A stretch of DNA of 35,788 bases from positions 1 through 35,788 of the forward strand of contig JAISWF010000046.1 of the NCBI GenBank assembly GCA_031271165.1, given 5' to 3'. The stretch's first letter is position 1, and each line of letters starts with the position of its first letter. Shown here piece by piece: positions 1 to 8,967 of the stretch. A model generated the notes under the pieces. The model was given only the letters and a program-made list of their open reading frames with translations. It searched no databases and was not told the DNA's origin. The translations under genes were made by a program, and so were the position numbers. This DNA comes from Deltaproteobacteria bacterium (GTDB lineage: Bacteria; Desulfobacterota; Desulfarculia; Adiutricales; Adiutricaceae).

Positions 1-290
1 AGATAGGTATCGTGCTCCAACATTAGGTGTAATTTGACTCCGCCTTTGGTGCGCCTGAAATCTGCCCAGTCAAAGAGCGAATGGCAGAGGTCTATGGTCG
101 TGGAGTCTATCGCATACAAGGGTCCCTTGAATTTGAATTTTAACTTGGGTTTGCCAAACGGTAACGATTGGCAGATTTTTCTGGCATGTCCCACGAAGAC
201 ATTGAAGATATCCTCGAAAACCTTGTAATCCCTATGTTCATTGGCATAGGCTATTGTCAAGCGGCTTGGAGCGTCCTTAAAGAATTTTTC
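1..290 (-). mobile_element. IS4-family (DUF4372-type) transposase fragment, truncated by the window edge and at its N-terminus
   Basis: Reverse-strand translation reads APSRLTIAYANEHRDYKVFEDIFNVFVGHARKICQSLPFGKPKLKFKFKGPLYAIDSTTIDLCHSLFDWADFRRTKGGVKLHLMLEHDTY, matching the typical IS4-family pattern 'APSRSTLSYANEHR...LDSTTISLCLSLFPWAKFRxxKGAVKLHxLLDH'. The supplied ORFs over this region are on the wrong strand. Confidence 0.8.
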
Positions 291-329
291 GTAAGCAATG
301 CCACCGGTTGGAGTTGGGTATGTCAACTG

Positions 330-791
330 GAAGCTGGTATTTTTTTAAGGCCTTCGGTGATTGAACCTGTCATTGTTCGTCTGGTCATGGTCTTTGGCCC
401 AGGCGATCCCAACCGCAGATTTCATGATATAATTGAAGCTATCCAAAATGACTGCGACATAACTCTTCCCGCAGACTTTGCCGCTTGGAAAACATGCTAT
501 ACCGGAGACAACAATATCGCTCAGGGACTGGCTTTAGCTGCTGAAAATGGAGAAACTGGGGAGCTCTACAACCTGGCCGACCAAGAAATCTTCACTCAGG
601 CCCAGTGCTGCGAATTAATTGCGGGGCTATTGAACCGAAAAATCAAAATAACAATAACAACGGAAAAATCGGAAACCGTGAACTACGCTCAAAACCTTGT
701 TTTGGATTCTGCCAAAATTCGGCGGCAATTGGGCTATACTGAACTGCACCCGGCATTCCACCATTGGCTTAATCTCAAATCAATAACTTAA
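330..791 (+). pseudogene. C-terminal remnant of an NAD-dependent epimerase/dehydratase; N-terminal Rossmann half missing
   Basis: ORF 168..791. The part from about 330 reads RPSVIEPVIVRLVMVFGPGDPNRRF...YNLADQEIFTQAQ...LDSAKIRRQLGYTE, typical of the C-terminal half of SDR-type epimerases. No GxxGxxG N-terminus; the 5' part of the ORF overlaps the antisense IS fragment. Confidence 0.6.
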
Positions 792-1280
792 TCCAACATT
801 TAATTTTCAAGCACCAAGCCAGAGCCAGGTCATTGCCTTATTTCCTGCGGACATAAGCTCCTGACGTTTAGCTGCAAGGCCTTGTCTTTATCAAGTTTTA
901 ACTCAATAAATTATTGGCTCCTAATGAACAATCGTGCTTAAATCCACTGGTTAGACCCTTGTCCCAGCAACAAAGTCCAGCCTTCAGATTTAGGTCTGAA
1001 GGCCAAAAAGCCGATCGCCGCACCCCGACACAATCCGGCCGCCTTGAATCTCGGCCTTATAACTCCTTGTTATCGTAATGGATAAAAGCTTTAGCCTTAA
1101 GAGCGCAGGTGGTGACGATAAGCGTCACGACATAGAAAAATCATCAACTGCGGCCAAAGCCGGCGCCTTTCATCTCAGCTTAAGGGCGGGTGCGGCGGCA
1201 AAAAAGAGATTAAATCCATGATTTTAAAGCCGGCCACTGCCTAATCCGGCTTTTGGTCGGCCGCAAACTAAGGCTGCCTG

Positions 1281-1841
1281 TCAGGCGGGCTTTTCGCACG
1301 ACCTCATGGCCAGAATGGTTTTTTCGATGAGCTGCTCAAGGTCCCAGTCAAGCATATCGGCTCCTTTGAGGATAACCGCCCGTGAGCAGCCAGCGGCAAA
1401 GGTGGCGGTTTTAAACTTTTTGCGAACCGATTTGACCTCCAGATCCGAGACGCTTTTAGAGGGACGCATCAAGGCCGCCGCCCAGATGAGTCCAGTTAAT
1501 TCATCAACAGCATAGAGAATCCTCTCCATCCAGTGTTCCGGTTTGACGTCCACAGTCAGTTCATAGCCGTGGCTGACGACGCTCCTAATGACATCTTCAC
1601 CGACCCCGCCGTCGCGCAAAAGCTCGGGAGCCTTCCGGCAGTGCTGGTCGGGATAAAGTTCGAAATCAATGTCGTGAAGGAGCCCGACTACACCCCAATA
1701 ATCAACATCATCGTCAAAACCTTGATCGAGGGCAAACCACCTCATTACCCCCTCGACGGTTTCGGCATGACGAAGATGAAATGATTCTTTATTGTATTTG
1801 ATTAAAAGCTTCCAAGCTTCATCTCTGGAAATAGTCTTCAT
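1281..1841 (-). CDS. HD-domain metal-dependent phosphohydrolase family protein
   Basis: 186 aa; HLRHAETVEGVMRWFA...WGVVGLLHDIDFELYP...VVSHGY, an H...HD...H pattern. Confidence 0.85.
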   Translation of the reverse strand: MKTISRDEAWKLLIKYNKESFHLRHAETVEGVMRWFALDQGFDDDVDYWGVVGLLHDIDFELYPDQHCRKAPELLRDGGVGEDVIRSVVSHGYELTVDVKPEHWMERILYAVDELTGLIWAAALMRPSKSVSDLEVKSVRKKFKTATFAAGCSRAVILKGADMLDWDLEQLIEKTILAMRSCEKPA

Positions 1842-2114
1842 TTTGTCCTCTGGTTTGAAAAAAATTCAGCCCCCGGGTGGGCAGCCAGCATTCAGCCCGC
1901 TTGCGGGCCAGCAAAGGGATTAAAACACCAATAAATTAACATCAGGGGCCCATTTTAGTCAAGATACCTGGCCAACCAACCAATCAGCCGGCCCCCTCAG
2001 AGCCCAAAATTAAACTATTTTAAAACACCTTTGGCCTCTGGCCAAAGGCTGCCAACAACTTGGTCCGCCTGGCGCAGACTTGAGCGCCAAAGATTAAACC
2101 ACAAGGAGAAACTA

Positions 2115-2999
2115 ATGAAAGCCTCTTTTATCGGCTTGGGCCGCATGGGGGGCCACATGGCCCGCCGAGTTTTGCTTAACAAGCTCCCCCTGGGAGTCTA
2201 TAACCGCAATCAGGAAAAAGCCAAGCCTTTAGCTGCCGACGGAGCCGAGGTCTTTTCCTCGCCGCGAGATGCCTACCGAGACGCAGAACTCTTCATAACC
2301 ATGGTCTCTAACGATTTCGCCCTGAACTCACTGACAACTCCCCAGGACCTGACCCTCATGGCCCCTGGCGGAGTGCACGTTTCAATGAGCACAATCAGTG
2401 TCGAACTCTCCGACGCCCTCACCGCCCTTCACGCTTCACTCGGCCAGGCTTTCGTAAGCTGCCCGGTTTTCGGCAGGCCGCTGGCTGCCGAAGCCGGGAC
2501 TCTCAACCTGTGCCTGGCCGGACCACAGGATGCCAAAGCCAAAGCCGCCCCGTATCTGGCGACCATGGGCAAAATTTTCGACTTTGGCCTCAAGCCCTCC
2601 GGGGCCAACTCCGTTAAACTAGCCGGCAATTTTATGCTGGCCACCCTCATTGAAATGCTCTCAGAAGCCTTTTCGCTGGTCGACAAACACGGAGTAACCC
2701 CCCTGTCCTTTTTTGACCTCATCTCGACCACCAATTTCAGCGCTCCAGCCGTGAAAATTTACGGCCAGCTCCTTTTGGACAATAGCTTCGGCCCAGGTGG
2801 TTTTTCGGCAGCCTTAGGTGCCAAAGACATCGGCTTGGTCAAAGCGGCCGCCAAAAACAGCCTGACCCCAATGCCGCTGGCCTCGACCCTCGAAGATCGC
2901 TTTTTGAGGATCCTAGCCCGAGGTTGGGAGGATAAGGATTGGTGTGTCTTGGGACAAATCCAAAAGGAGGACTCAGGCTTAGCCAAACCCTCGGTTTGA
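2115..2999 (+). CDS. NAD(P)-dependent oxidoreductase of the 6-phosphogluconate / 3-hydroxyisobutyrate dehydrogenase-like family
   Basis: N-terminus MKASFIGLGRMGGHMARRVLLNKLPLGVYNR (GxGxMG). C-terminal GANSVKLAGNFMLATLIEMLSEAF...FGPGGFSAALGAKDIGLVKAAAK matches the family. Start moved to ATG 2115 because of the upstream AAGGAG; the longer ORF from 2031 is unlikely. Confidence 0.85.
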   Translation: MKASFIGLGRMGGHMARRVLLNKLPLGVYNRNQEKAKPLAADGAEVFSSPRDAYRDAELFITMVSNDFALNSLTTPQDLTLMAPGGVHVSMSTISVELSDALTALHASLGQAFVSCPVFGRPLAAEAGTLNLCLAGPQDAKAKAAPYLATMGKIFDFGLKPSGANSVKLAGNFMLATLIEMLSEAFSLVDKHGVTPLSFFDLISTTNFSAPAVKIYGQLLLDNSFGPGGFSAALGAKDIGLVKAAAKNSLTPMPLASTLEDRFLRILARGWEDKDWCVLGQIQKEDSGLAKPSV

Positions 3000-3087
3000 G
3001 TTCTTTAAATGGCCAGCTGACTCAGGCTGGGAGAACCGATGGCTTAGGCTCATTAAGCGGCTAGAAACTCCTCGGCTGCCGATACCA

Positions 3088-3132
3088 TTCAATAAAAAAA
3101 CCGGCTCTCCAAGGGCCGGTTTTTTTATTGAA
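3088..3132. terminator. Bidirectional intrinsic terminator between convergent genes
   Basis: TTCAATAAAAAAACCGGC-(tctccaagg)-GCCGGTTTTTTTATTGAA: 18-bp perfect stem with A-tract and U-tract, between the + gene ending at 2999 and the - operon ending at 3297. Confidence 0.9.
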
Positions 3133-3296
3133 TTTTTAAGATTTTCCGAAGGTTTTTTCGGTTTCAAAATAACCAACCGATTAGGCCGGTCTAAAAGCTC
3201 CAGTAAGTTGACGGATTAACTTTTAAGGTTAAAAATTTAAAGACTCTTAAATAGTTCCGGCCAGAGTTTATCGCCTTAATAAAAGGACTTCAAGTT

Positions 3297-3572
3297 TCAG
3301 TGAACCAACGGCCAAACGGAAAACAAGTCACCGGCCCGGCGGTAAGCCGCAGCCGGCATAAGATCGGCCGCTTCCAGAACCGGCAAAATGAGATCCCGAT
3401 CGCTTTCCAAAAAACTGATTGCCAGTCCACAGTTGGGATTCACTTCTTTGGGCACTGGAACCAAAATGAAAGGCAGATTTTTTTCCTCTAAAAGATCTTC
3501 AGCGTTAAGGATCTTAGTATTGGAACTAAATACCAAAATAATTTCAGCCACGTCCATGGCCGCTTCCTTCAA
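3297..3572 (-). CDS. DUF3343 family protein (putative Se/S carrier-like)
   Basis: Short protein: EIILVFSSNTKILNAEDLLEEKNLPFILVPVPKEVNPNCGLAISFLESD. Overlaps the upstream aminotransferase stop by 4 bp. Start may be M1 or the internal M6. Confidence 0.75.
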   Translation of the reverse strand: MKEAAMDVAEIILVFSSNTKILNAEDLLEEKNLPFILVPVPKEVNPNCGLAISFLESDRDLILPVLEAADLMPAAAYRRAGDLFSVWPLVH

Positions 3573-4714
3573 TTACGCCTGGCCAAGGCCAGTTCATTTA
3601 AAGCATCAGCAGCTATAATGACTTCGCTGACAGTGTTTTGAGGACCGAACGAAAACCTGACTGAACCGCCGGGAAAAGTACCAAGATGCTGATGAGTTAA
3701 AGGTGCGCAGTGGAGCCCGGCCCGGGCCATAATCCCATAGTTCTTCTCCAGAGCCGCCGCCAGATCAGAGCTTGACCAGCCTGAGAGATTGAAGCTGACC
3801 GTGGACACCCGTTGTCCTCCGCCTAGCCCGGGGCCGAAAAGCTGAATTCCGTCAATGCCGGCCACCTTTTCCAAAAAGTTGGTGGTCAGCTGCTCCTCTC
3901 TAGCCCGAATGGCCTCCACCCCGGTCGCCAAAACCCACTCTACCCCAGCGGCCAAACCGGCCAGGCCGTGAGTGTTGGCAGTCCCAGTTTCCAAGGCGTC
4001 AGGCAAAAAATCAGGATGCTCCAGACTCTCTGAGCGGCTGCCACTCCCGCCCACGGCCAGCGGCCTTAACTCCAGTCCAGGCCTGACCCACAGCCCGCCA
4101 GTTCCGGTTGGGCCCTGAAGTCCTTTGTGGCCGGTAAAGGCCAGAAGGTCAATTTTCGAACCGTAGTCAGTCATCGGGATGGCCCCAGCGGTCTGGGCAG
4201 CGTCCAAAAGAAGCGGTATTTCACCCACCACCTCTTTAATCTCCAAGGCCGGAGCCAAGGCCCCACTGACATTACTGGCGTGATTTAAAACAACCAGCTT
4301 CGTTTGGGGTCTAAGGCGGGCTGCAAAATCGGAAGCAACCATGGCCCCATCCCTTGGCGGGACGACCTCCCAATCCAGCCCGATCTCCTTGACCAGCCTG
4401 GCCAAAGGCCGGGCAGTGGAGTTGTGCTCCAGAGCGCCGCTTAAAACATGATCTCCTCTTTCCAGACCCAAGCCGGACAGGGCGGCGTTGATGGCCCAGC
4501 TAACATTGGGAGTGAAAACCAAGCGGCTGTTGTCGGACAAACCAAAGATCTTGGTGACGGCCTTTCTAGCCCGATGAACGGTCCGGGAGGCTTCCAGCGA
4601 AGGAGTATGACCACTGCGGCCGGGACTGGCTGGGGCCTTAAGGGCCGCTACCACCGCCTCGATCACCGCCACCGGCTTGGGAAAGGATGTTGCCGCATTA
4701 TCAAAATAAATCAT
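3569..4714 (-). CDS. Class V aminotransferase, cysteine desulfurase-like (TIGR01977-type)
   Basis: MIYFDNAATSFPKP start; PLP-lysine region LLAFTGHKGLQGPTGTGGLWVR; active-site Cys region GIMARAGLHCAPLTHQHLGTFPGGSVRFSFG. Confidence 0.9.
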   Translation of the reverse strand: MIYFDNAATSFPKPVAVIEAVVAALKAPASPGRSGHTPSLEASRTVHRARKAVTKIFGLSDNSRLVFTPNVSWAINAALSGLGLERGDHVLSGALEHNSTARPLARLVKEIGLDWEVVPPRDGAMVASDFAARLRPQTKLVVLNHASNVSGALAPALEIKEVVGEIPLLLDAAQTAGAIPMTDYGSKIDLLAFTGHKGLQGPTGTGGLWVRPGLELRPLAVGGSGSRSESLEHPDFLPDALETGTANTHGLAGLAAGVEWVLATGVEAIRAREEQLTTNFLEKVAGIDGIQLFGPGLGGGQRVSTVSFNLSGWSSSDLAAALEKNYGIMARAGLHCAPLTHQHLGTFPGGSVRFSFGPQNTVSEVIIAADALNELALARRN

Positions 4715-5607
4715 GTTCCGGCCTCTGCGCTGAGACTTTGGGCCTGATTTCGGACCTCCTGAGGGAGGAAGGCCTCCAAGCAGGCCAAGAGATCTTTAAT
4801 GTTAACCAATTTCATATTGGGGCAGAAAACCTCAACCTCGGTCTCGTAAAACCGGCTCCCGGGAAACGCCTCCCTGAGTGATTCGGCCAGTCCCGTCTCG
4901 CTGACGATCAGGTAGCTGCCACCGGGAGCGGCAGCACACCAGTCAAAAATAGCCTGACTATCGCCGACAAAGTCAGCCAGGGCCCTGACCTCAGGCCGGC
5001 AAAGAGAATTGGCGGCTATTTTGGCTCCAGCCGCTTGACTCAAAGCTAGCCGGATGTCTTGAGGGCCCACCTGTTGATGGACCTGACAGACCGCCCCGGG
5101 CCAATCAAAATGAGGCACCCGATCGGGATTGCCCCCGGATAGGGCCGGCAGCACATGTACCGACCGACGATCAAAATCCGGCGGCCACAGCGGCTCCCCG
5201 GTCAACACCAAATCGGCTAAATCTCTGACGGCCGCCGAAGCTTTGATGTCGGCCACGATCAGTGGCCTGACTGGACCAGAGCAAGACCGGCGAACCATCT
5301 CGACTTCCTGGGCCCCGACCGAGTCGCTGAAGGGACAACCGGCGTCTTTTCTGGGCACCAAAAATTCCAGATCCGGCCGGAGCCGCTCCATGGCCCCAAG
5401 CATAAATTCCACACCACAGACCATGATCGCCCGGGCCCTGGTCTTAAGAACCCAGTCGTATAGCCCCCGGCTTCCGCCCACATAATGGGCCAGGGCTTTG
5501 ACCTCAGCCCGTTGATAGAAATGGGCAATTATCTCAACGTCACCGGCTTCGGCCAACATGCTGACCCGGCGGGCCTGGGCCAATTTTCTTTCACTAATCG
5601 CACCCAT
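4711..5607 (-). CDS. Quinolinate synthase NadA-like protein (divergent)
   Basis: IIAHFYQRAEVKALAHYVGGSRG, VCGVEFMLGAMERLRPDLEFLVPRKDAGCPFSD, GAVCQVHQQV and VFCPNMKLVNI retain the NadA architecture and three Fe-S-type Cys positions. Start set at M22 (5607), just after the upstream gene's stop. Confidence 0.75.
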   Translation of the reverse strand: MGAISERKLAQARRVSMLAEAGDVEIIAHFYQRAEVKALAHYVGGSRGLYDWVLKTRARAIMVCGVEFMLGAMERLRPDLEFLVPRKDAGCPFSDSVGAQEVEMVRRSCSGPVRPLIVADIKASAAVRDLADLVLTGEPLWPPDFDRRSVHVLPALSGGNPDRVPHFDWPGAVCQVHQQVGPQDIRLALSQAAGAKIAANSLCRPEVRALADFVGDSQAIFDWCAAAPGGSYLIVSETGLAESLREAFPGSRFYETEVEVFCPNMKLVNIKDLLACLEAFLPQEVRNQAQSLSAEAGT

Positions 5608-5611
5608 GGGC

Positions 5612-6256
5612 TTACCAACGCACCGCAACCACCATGAAATAGATGTCGGTGGATATGTTGAAGCGCCCAACGGTTTTAAAACTCAAGAAATTGGAATAAC
5701 GATCCCGGAGATCGTTGACATCATCATAATAGCGCACTGAACCTTCTTTTGGAAACCTGGGCATGGAAAAAAGAATTGGTTTGCCAGAGGGGATAATCCC
5801 AACAAGGCCCAGATCGTCATCAATAACATCAAGTACATTGAGAAGCAAGTAAGCCTCAAAGCGCTCATAGTGCTGAATGACCTGAGGCGATGTAAAATCA
5901 CCGTAAATGAAGTTCCATCCCGGATAGGCCGCCTTGGCCGTTTGAATTGCCCCATGGCTTTTGTCGACCCCCAAGTAGACTTCCGGCCTCTGGCGCCGCA
6001 AAACCATCACCCCGGTAAAATTGCCGCACCCACAGCCCAGATCGGCGACGTTGGCGATGTTCATCAGCCCAAGCCGGCCATAAGCGTTCTCATACATGGT
6101 CAAATCATAGGGCGGCAAGGGGACTGGTTCGGCCTTGGCCTGACCGGGGACAGGCCCGGGAGTCAATCCGCCCTGACTCCTGACGGTCAGAAGGTTGGCA
6201 GGATTGTTTAACAGCGTGTTGGGATTAAAGGACATTTTATCTCCAAACGGCGGCAC
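5612..6256 (-). CDS. Class I SAM-dependent methyltransferase
   Basis: Motif I VADLGCGCGNFTG, followed by VYLGVDKSHGAIQTAKAAYPGWNFIYGDF. True start may be the internal MSFNPN. Confidence 0.75.
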   Translation of the reverse strand: MPPFGDKMSFNPNTLLNNPANLLTVRSQGGLTPGPVPGQAKAEPVPLPPYDLTMYENAYGRLGLMNIANVADLGCGCGNFTGVMVLRRQRPEVYLGVDKSHGAIQTAKAAYPGWNFIYGDFTSPQVIQHYERFEAYLLLNVLDVIDDDLGLVGIIPSGKPILFSMPRFPKEGSVRYYDDVNDLRDRYSNFLSFKTVGRFNISTDIYFMVVAVRW

Positions 6257-6260
6257 CGGC

Positions 6261-7217
6261 TCAAACCAACACCGACCTCACAACGTGGCAGTCGCAGGGA
6301 CCCACGTTGGCCTTGAAATACTTGAGAGTGGACTCCAAATCGTAACGCTGGAAACGGGGATCGTGCCTGAAAACCTTCTTGGCCTGGGTAAAGTCGCCCA
6401 AGCAGCCCCCCTCGGCCCTCATCTCGGCCTGAAGGGCTTCCCGAAAAATTTTCCAATCCTCGTGCTCGCCGATGGTCAAAATCAACTCCGGACGTTTGAC
6501 GTCGGTGTCGTCTTTGAGCTCCTTGGCTTCCTGGTAGTAAAAGTGCTCAGCCAGACCTTCCAGGATGACCTCCCGGCCGCTTTGACTGTCAGTACCAACC
6601 AGCTTATAAATTTGGCTGCGACCTTCCTGGCCGTCAATGAGCTTTAAAACAGCCAGCATGAGTTTTTCCAGCCTCTCGCGGACAGACAAACCCTCAGCCA
6701 TGGTAAAAAACTTGATTCCCAGCCACAACGAATCAATAAATGCCTTCATGGCCCCGACGTTGTCGGAATTGTCCAGGAGCATCTTGGCTTTGTCAGGCTT
6801 GCCCATGTTGATGAATACCTGTGCCAGGCGTCTGATGGTGGGAAGATCGTCTGGCCGGAAAGACAAAATGGTCTGAAGCTCCTTGACTGCACCACTCCAT
6901 TTGCCCTCCACGCTGTAGACCTCGGCGAGGTTATATCGGGCTTCCAAAAAATCAGGCTTGATTTCCACCGCCTGCTTTAGACAACTTTTGGCTCTGGCTC
7001 CGTCTCCGGAGGCCATATGGGTTACAGCCAAATTGTTCCAGGCCTGAACATTTCCGGGGCATTGTTCAATGGCCTTTTCAAAAAGCGCCTTGGCCTCGGA
7101 CAGAAACCCGTCACCAAACATCTTTTCGCCTTCAAGAACCAGGTCCAGATCCGGGTCCTCCAAAGGATGGTGTTCAAATATCCTATCGGGCAATTCGGTT
7201 ACGTTCTGATTTTCCAT
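6261..7217 (-). CDS. TPR-repeat protein with a distinct C-terminal domain ending CDCHVV (DUF2695-like?)
   Basis: AKALFEKAIEQCPGNVQAWNNLAVTHMASGDGARAKSCLKQAVEIKPDFLEARYNLAEVY TPR repeats. C-terminus STLKYFKANVGPCDCHVVRSVLV. Confidence 0.75.
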   Translation of the reverse strand: MENQNVTELPDRIFEHHPLEDPDLDLVLEGEKMFGDGFLSEAKALFEKAIEQCPGNVQAWNNLAVTHMASGDGARAKSCLKQAVEIKPDFLEARYNLAEVYSVEGKWSGAVKELQTILSFRPDDLPTIRRLAQVFINMGKPDKAKMLLDNSDNVGAMKAFIDSLWLGIKFFTMAEGLSVRERLEKLMLAVLKLIDGQEGRSQIYKLVGTDSQSGREVILEGLAEHFYYQEAKELKDDTDVKRPELILTIGEHEDWKIFREALQAEMRAEGGCLGDFTQAKKVFRHDPRFQRYDLESTLKYFKANVGPCDCHVVRSVLV

Positions 7218-8633
7218 GGTTCACTCCTCTTTAGTCCGGGCAGGCAATAATTACCGCACAAAGCCCCGGCGGTATCCAATCTTGCAAATCCGGTGCCACT
7301 ACTACCAAAGAATCCAAAATCCTTTGAGAGAAATCTATAATTCTTCGTTAGTGGTGACTTGGGTTAACCCGCCTTCCAAAAAGGCACCTAAAGGATTGAA
7401 GGAATTAAGAACTGACCATTAACTTAATAATGACCTAAGGTTTTAGAACCCAATAAACCTCTGGCCGTCAAGAACTAAACTTCAGGTCAAGCCCGGCCAT
7501 ACCGGCGGCTTTTTTTGACCAAAGCCTTGAGTGGCCCTTGACCAAATCCTAATTCAACTTACCCTCAAATCATCAAAAACCGACCAGCCCAATCCTCCAG
7601 AACCTCTGAGCCAAAACTGCCGGCTGCTGTCCCGACCCGGAAGATTCTGCCCAGGGTCAGATTGTGTTAAGCAAAAACGAGGCCTAAAAAACTGAACCAT
7701 TAATTTAAGGTGGACGTCCTATCAATGGGTCTTTTGAGATAGGGCTAAAGGCTAATTTATTTCGACCTGAGGAGGGAACGTACAAAAAATGATAAAAAAA
7801 TGTTATGATCGCTGCGGTAAAGTCAGAGTTCGGCCAAAGGGCTCTTCCTATTTCTTTTTCTTTTAGAAACAAGCCAAAAAACCTCTGGCTTTAGCTAGTT
7901 ATAATTAGCTTCTAAATTTCCTAAAGTCTCGAAATTTTAAAATTTGTGCTTTGGTTAGAACAATTTTTATAGGCACAACTAATTACAATAATATATTCTA
8001 AACAGAAAACAAAGCGATTTATTCGCCTTATTACTGGCTAACAACATAATTTGCAAGATAATTTACAAATTTAGCCTTGAAAATTAGCTTACCCACCGCC
8101 AGCCCACAGGTTGTTCTTGATTTCTTTAAAATCGGACTTTAACTTGCACTATTACTTTTTATCGATATAGATTCTCAACCAATATTAAATATTTAAATCG
8201 GGACGATATACAACTTTTTTGTATCTATATAAATATAAAATATTGGGTAAAGACCCAAACAGAGCTTTAAGCAGCGCATTTAAACAAAAACTGGACAATA
8301 TTATGGTTCCTTAGCACACCCAAACCGGCTACCGCCAGCAGTCAATTAAGATCTCGGCCCAAAACATTTACAATAAGGCTGGCTAAATAACCGGATAAAC
8401 ATGATAAAATTGCCCCACCCAGGCCCCAATCCAAGTTGGACGGTGTGGATTTGCTGATAAAGCCGATAACATCGGCCTGATAATAGTCTTAGCGACTAGC
8501 CGGCTATTTTGGTTGAGCCCAAGAGAGGCGACCTTAGCGGCCTTAATCAAAGGGGAGACGCTCAATGGCCAAGGAGTTTTCAAGGAGTTATTGACTATTG
8601 CCAACCACTAGTGATTTTGGTATAGTCCGCAAA

Positions 8634-8920
8634 TTAACAATCGCCGGCGCCAGCTGACCAACGGCCCCGAGCTTTTTCCAGGATTGCCGGTTGGTCAGGG
8701 TCGATGTGGCTGCCGCCACAGACCTGAATGCCGCTTAAACCATACAGGCTTTTAAAATAACTTAGCCATGGCGGCGAGGTCGGCCCAGCTGCCAAGACGC
8801 CCAGAAGACCAAAATCAGTTTTTTGTAAGTCTTCTGGGACATCGAAATTGGGATCGCATATTTTCTGACACCACGCGGACAACCGGACAAAGCCGGGTGT
8901 ATAAGGAAAATTATCCTTAT
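8634..8920 (-). pseudogene. Possible decayed flavodoxin-like gene fragment
   Basis: Reading frame ...PYTPGFVRLSAWCQKICDPNFDVPEDLQKTDFGLLGVLAAGPTSPPWLSYFKSLYGLSGIQVCGGSHIDPDQPAILEKA looks protein-like and locally GC-richer, but has no proper start and runs into the lipoprotein leader. Confidence 0.3.
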
Positions 8921-8967
8921 TTGTGTCTTTTTATGTTGCATTTACTGCAATTTTTTCTGGAGGAACC

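Noticed and set aside
34-228. 64-aa plus-strand ORF at the left edge
   Set aside because: The opposite strand encodes a clear IS4-family transposase segment.
8383-8604. 73-aa minus-strand ORF
   Set aside because: No recognisable features; the opposite strand has a more protein-like (but broken) frame.
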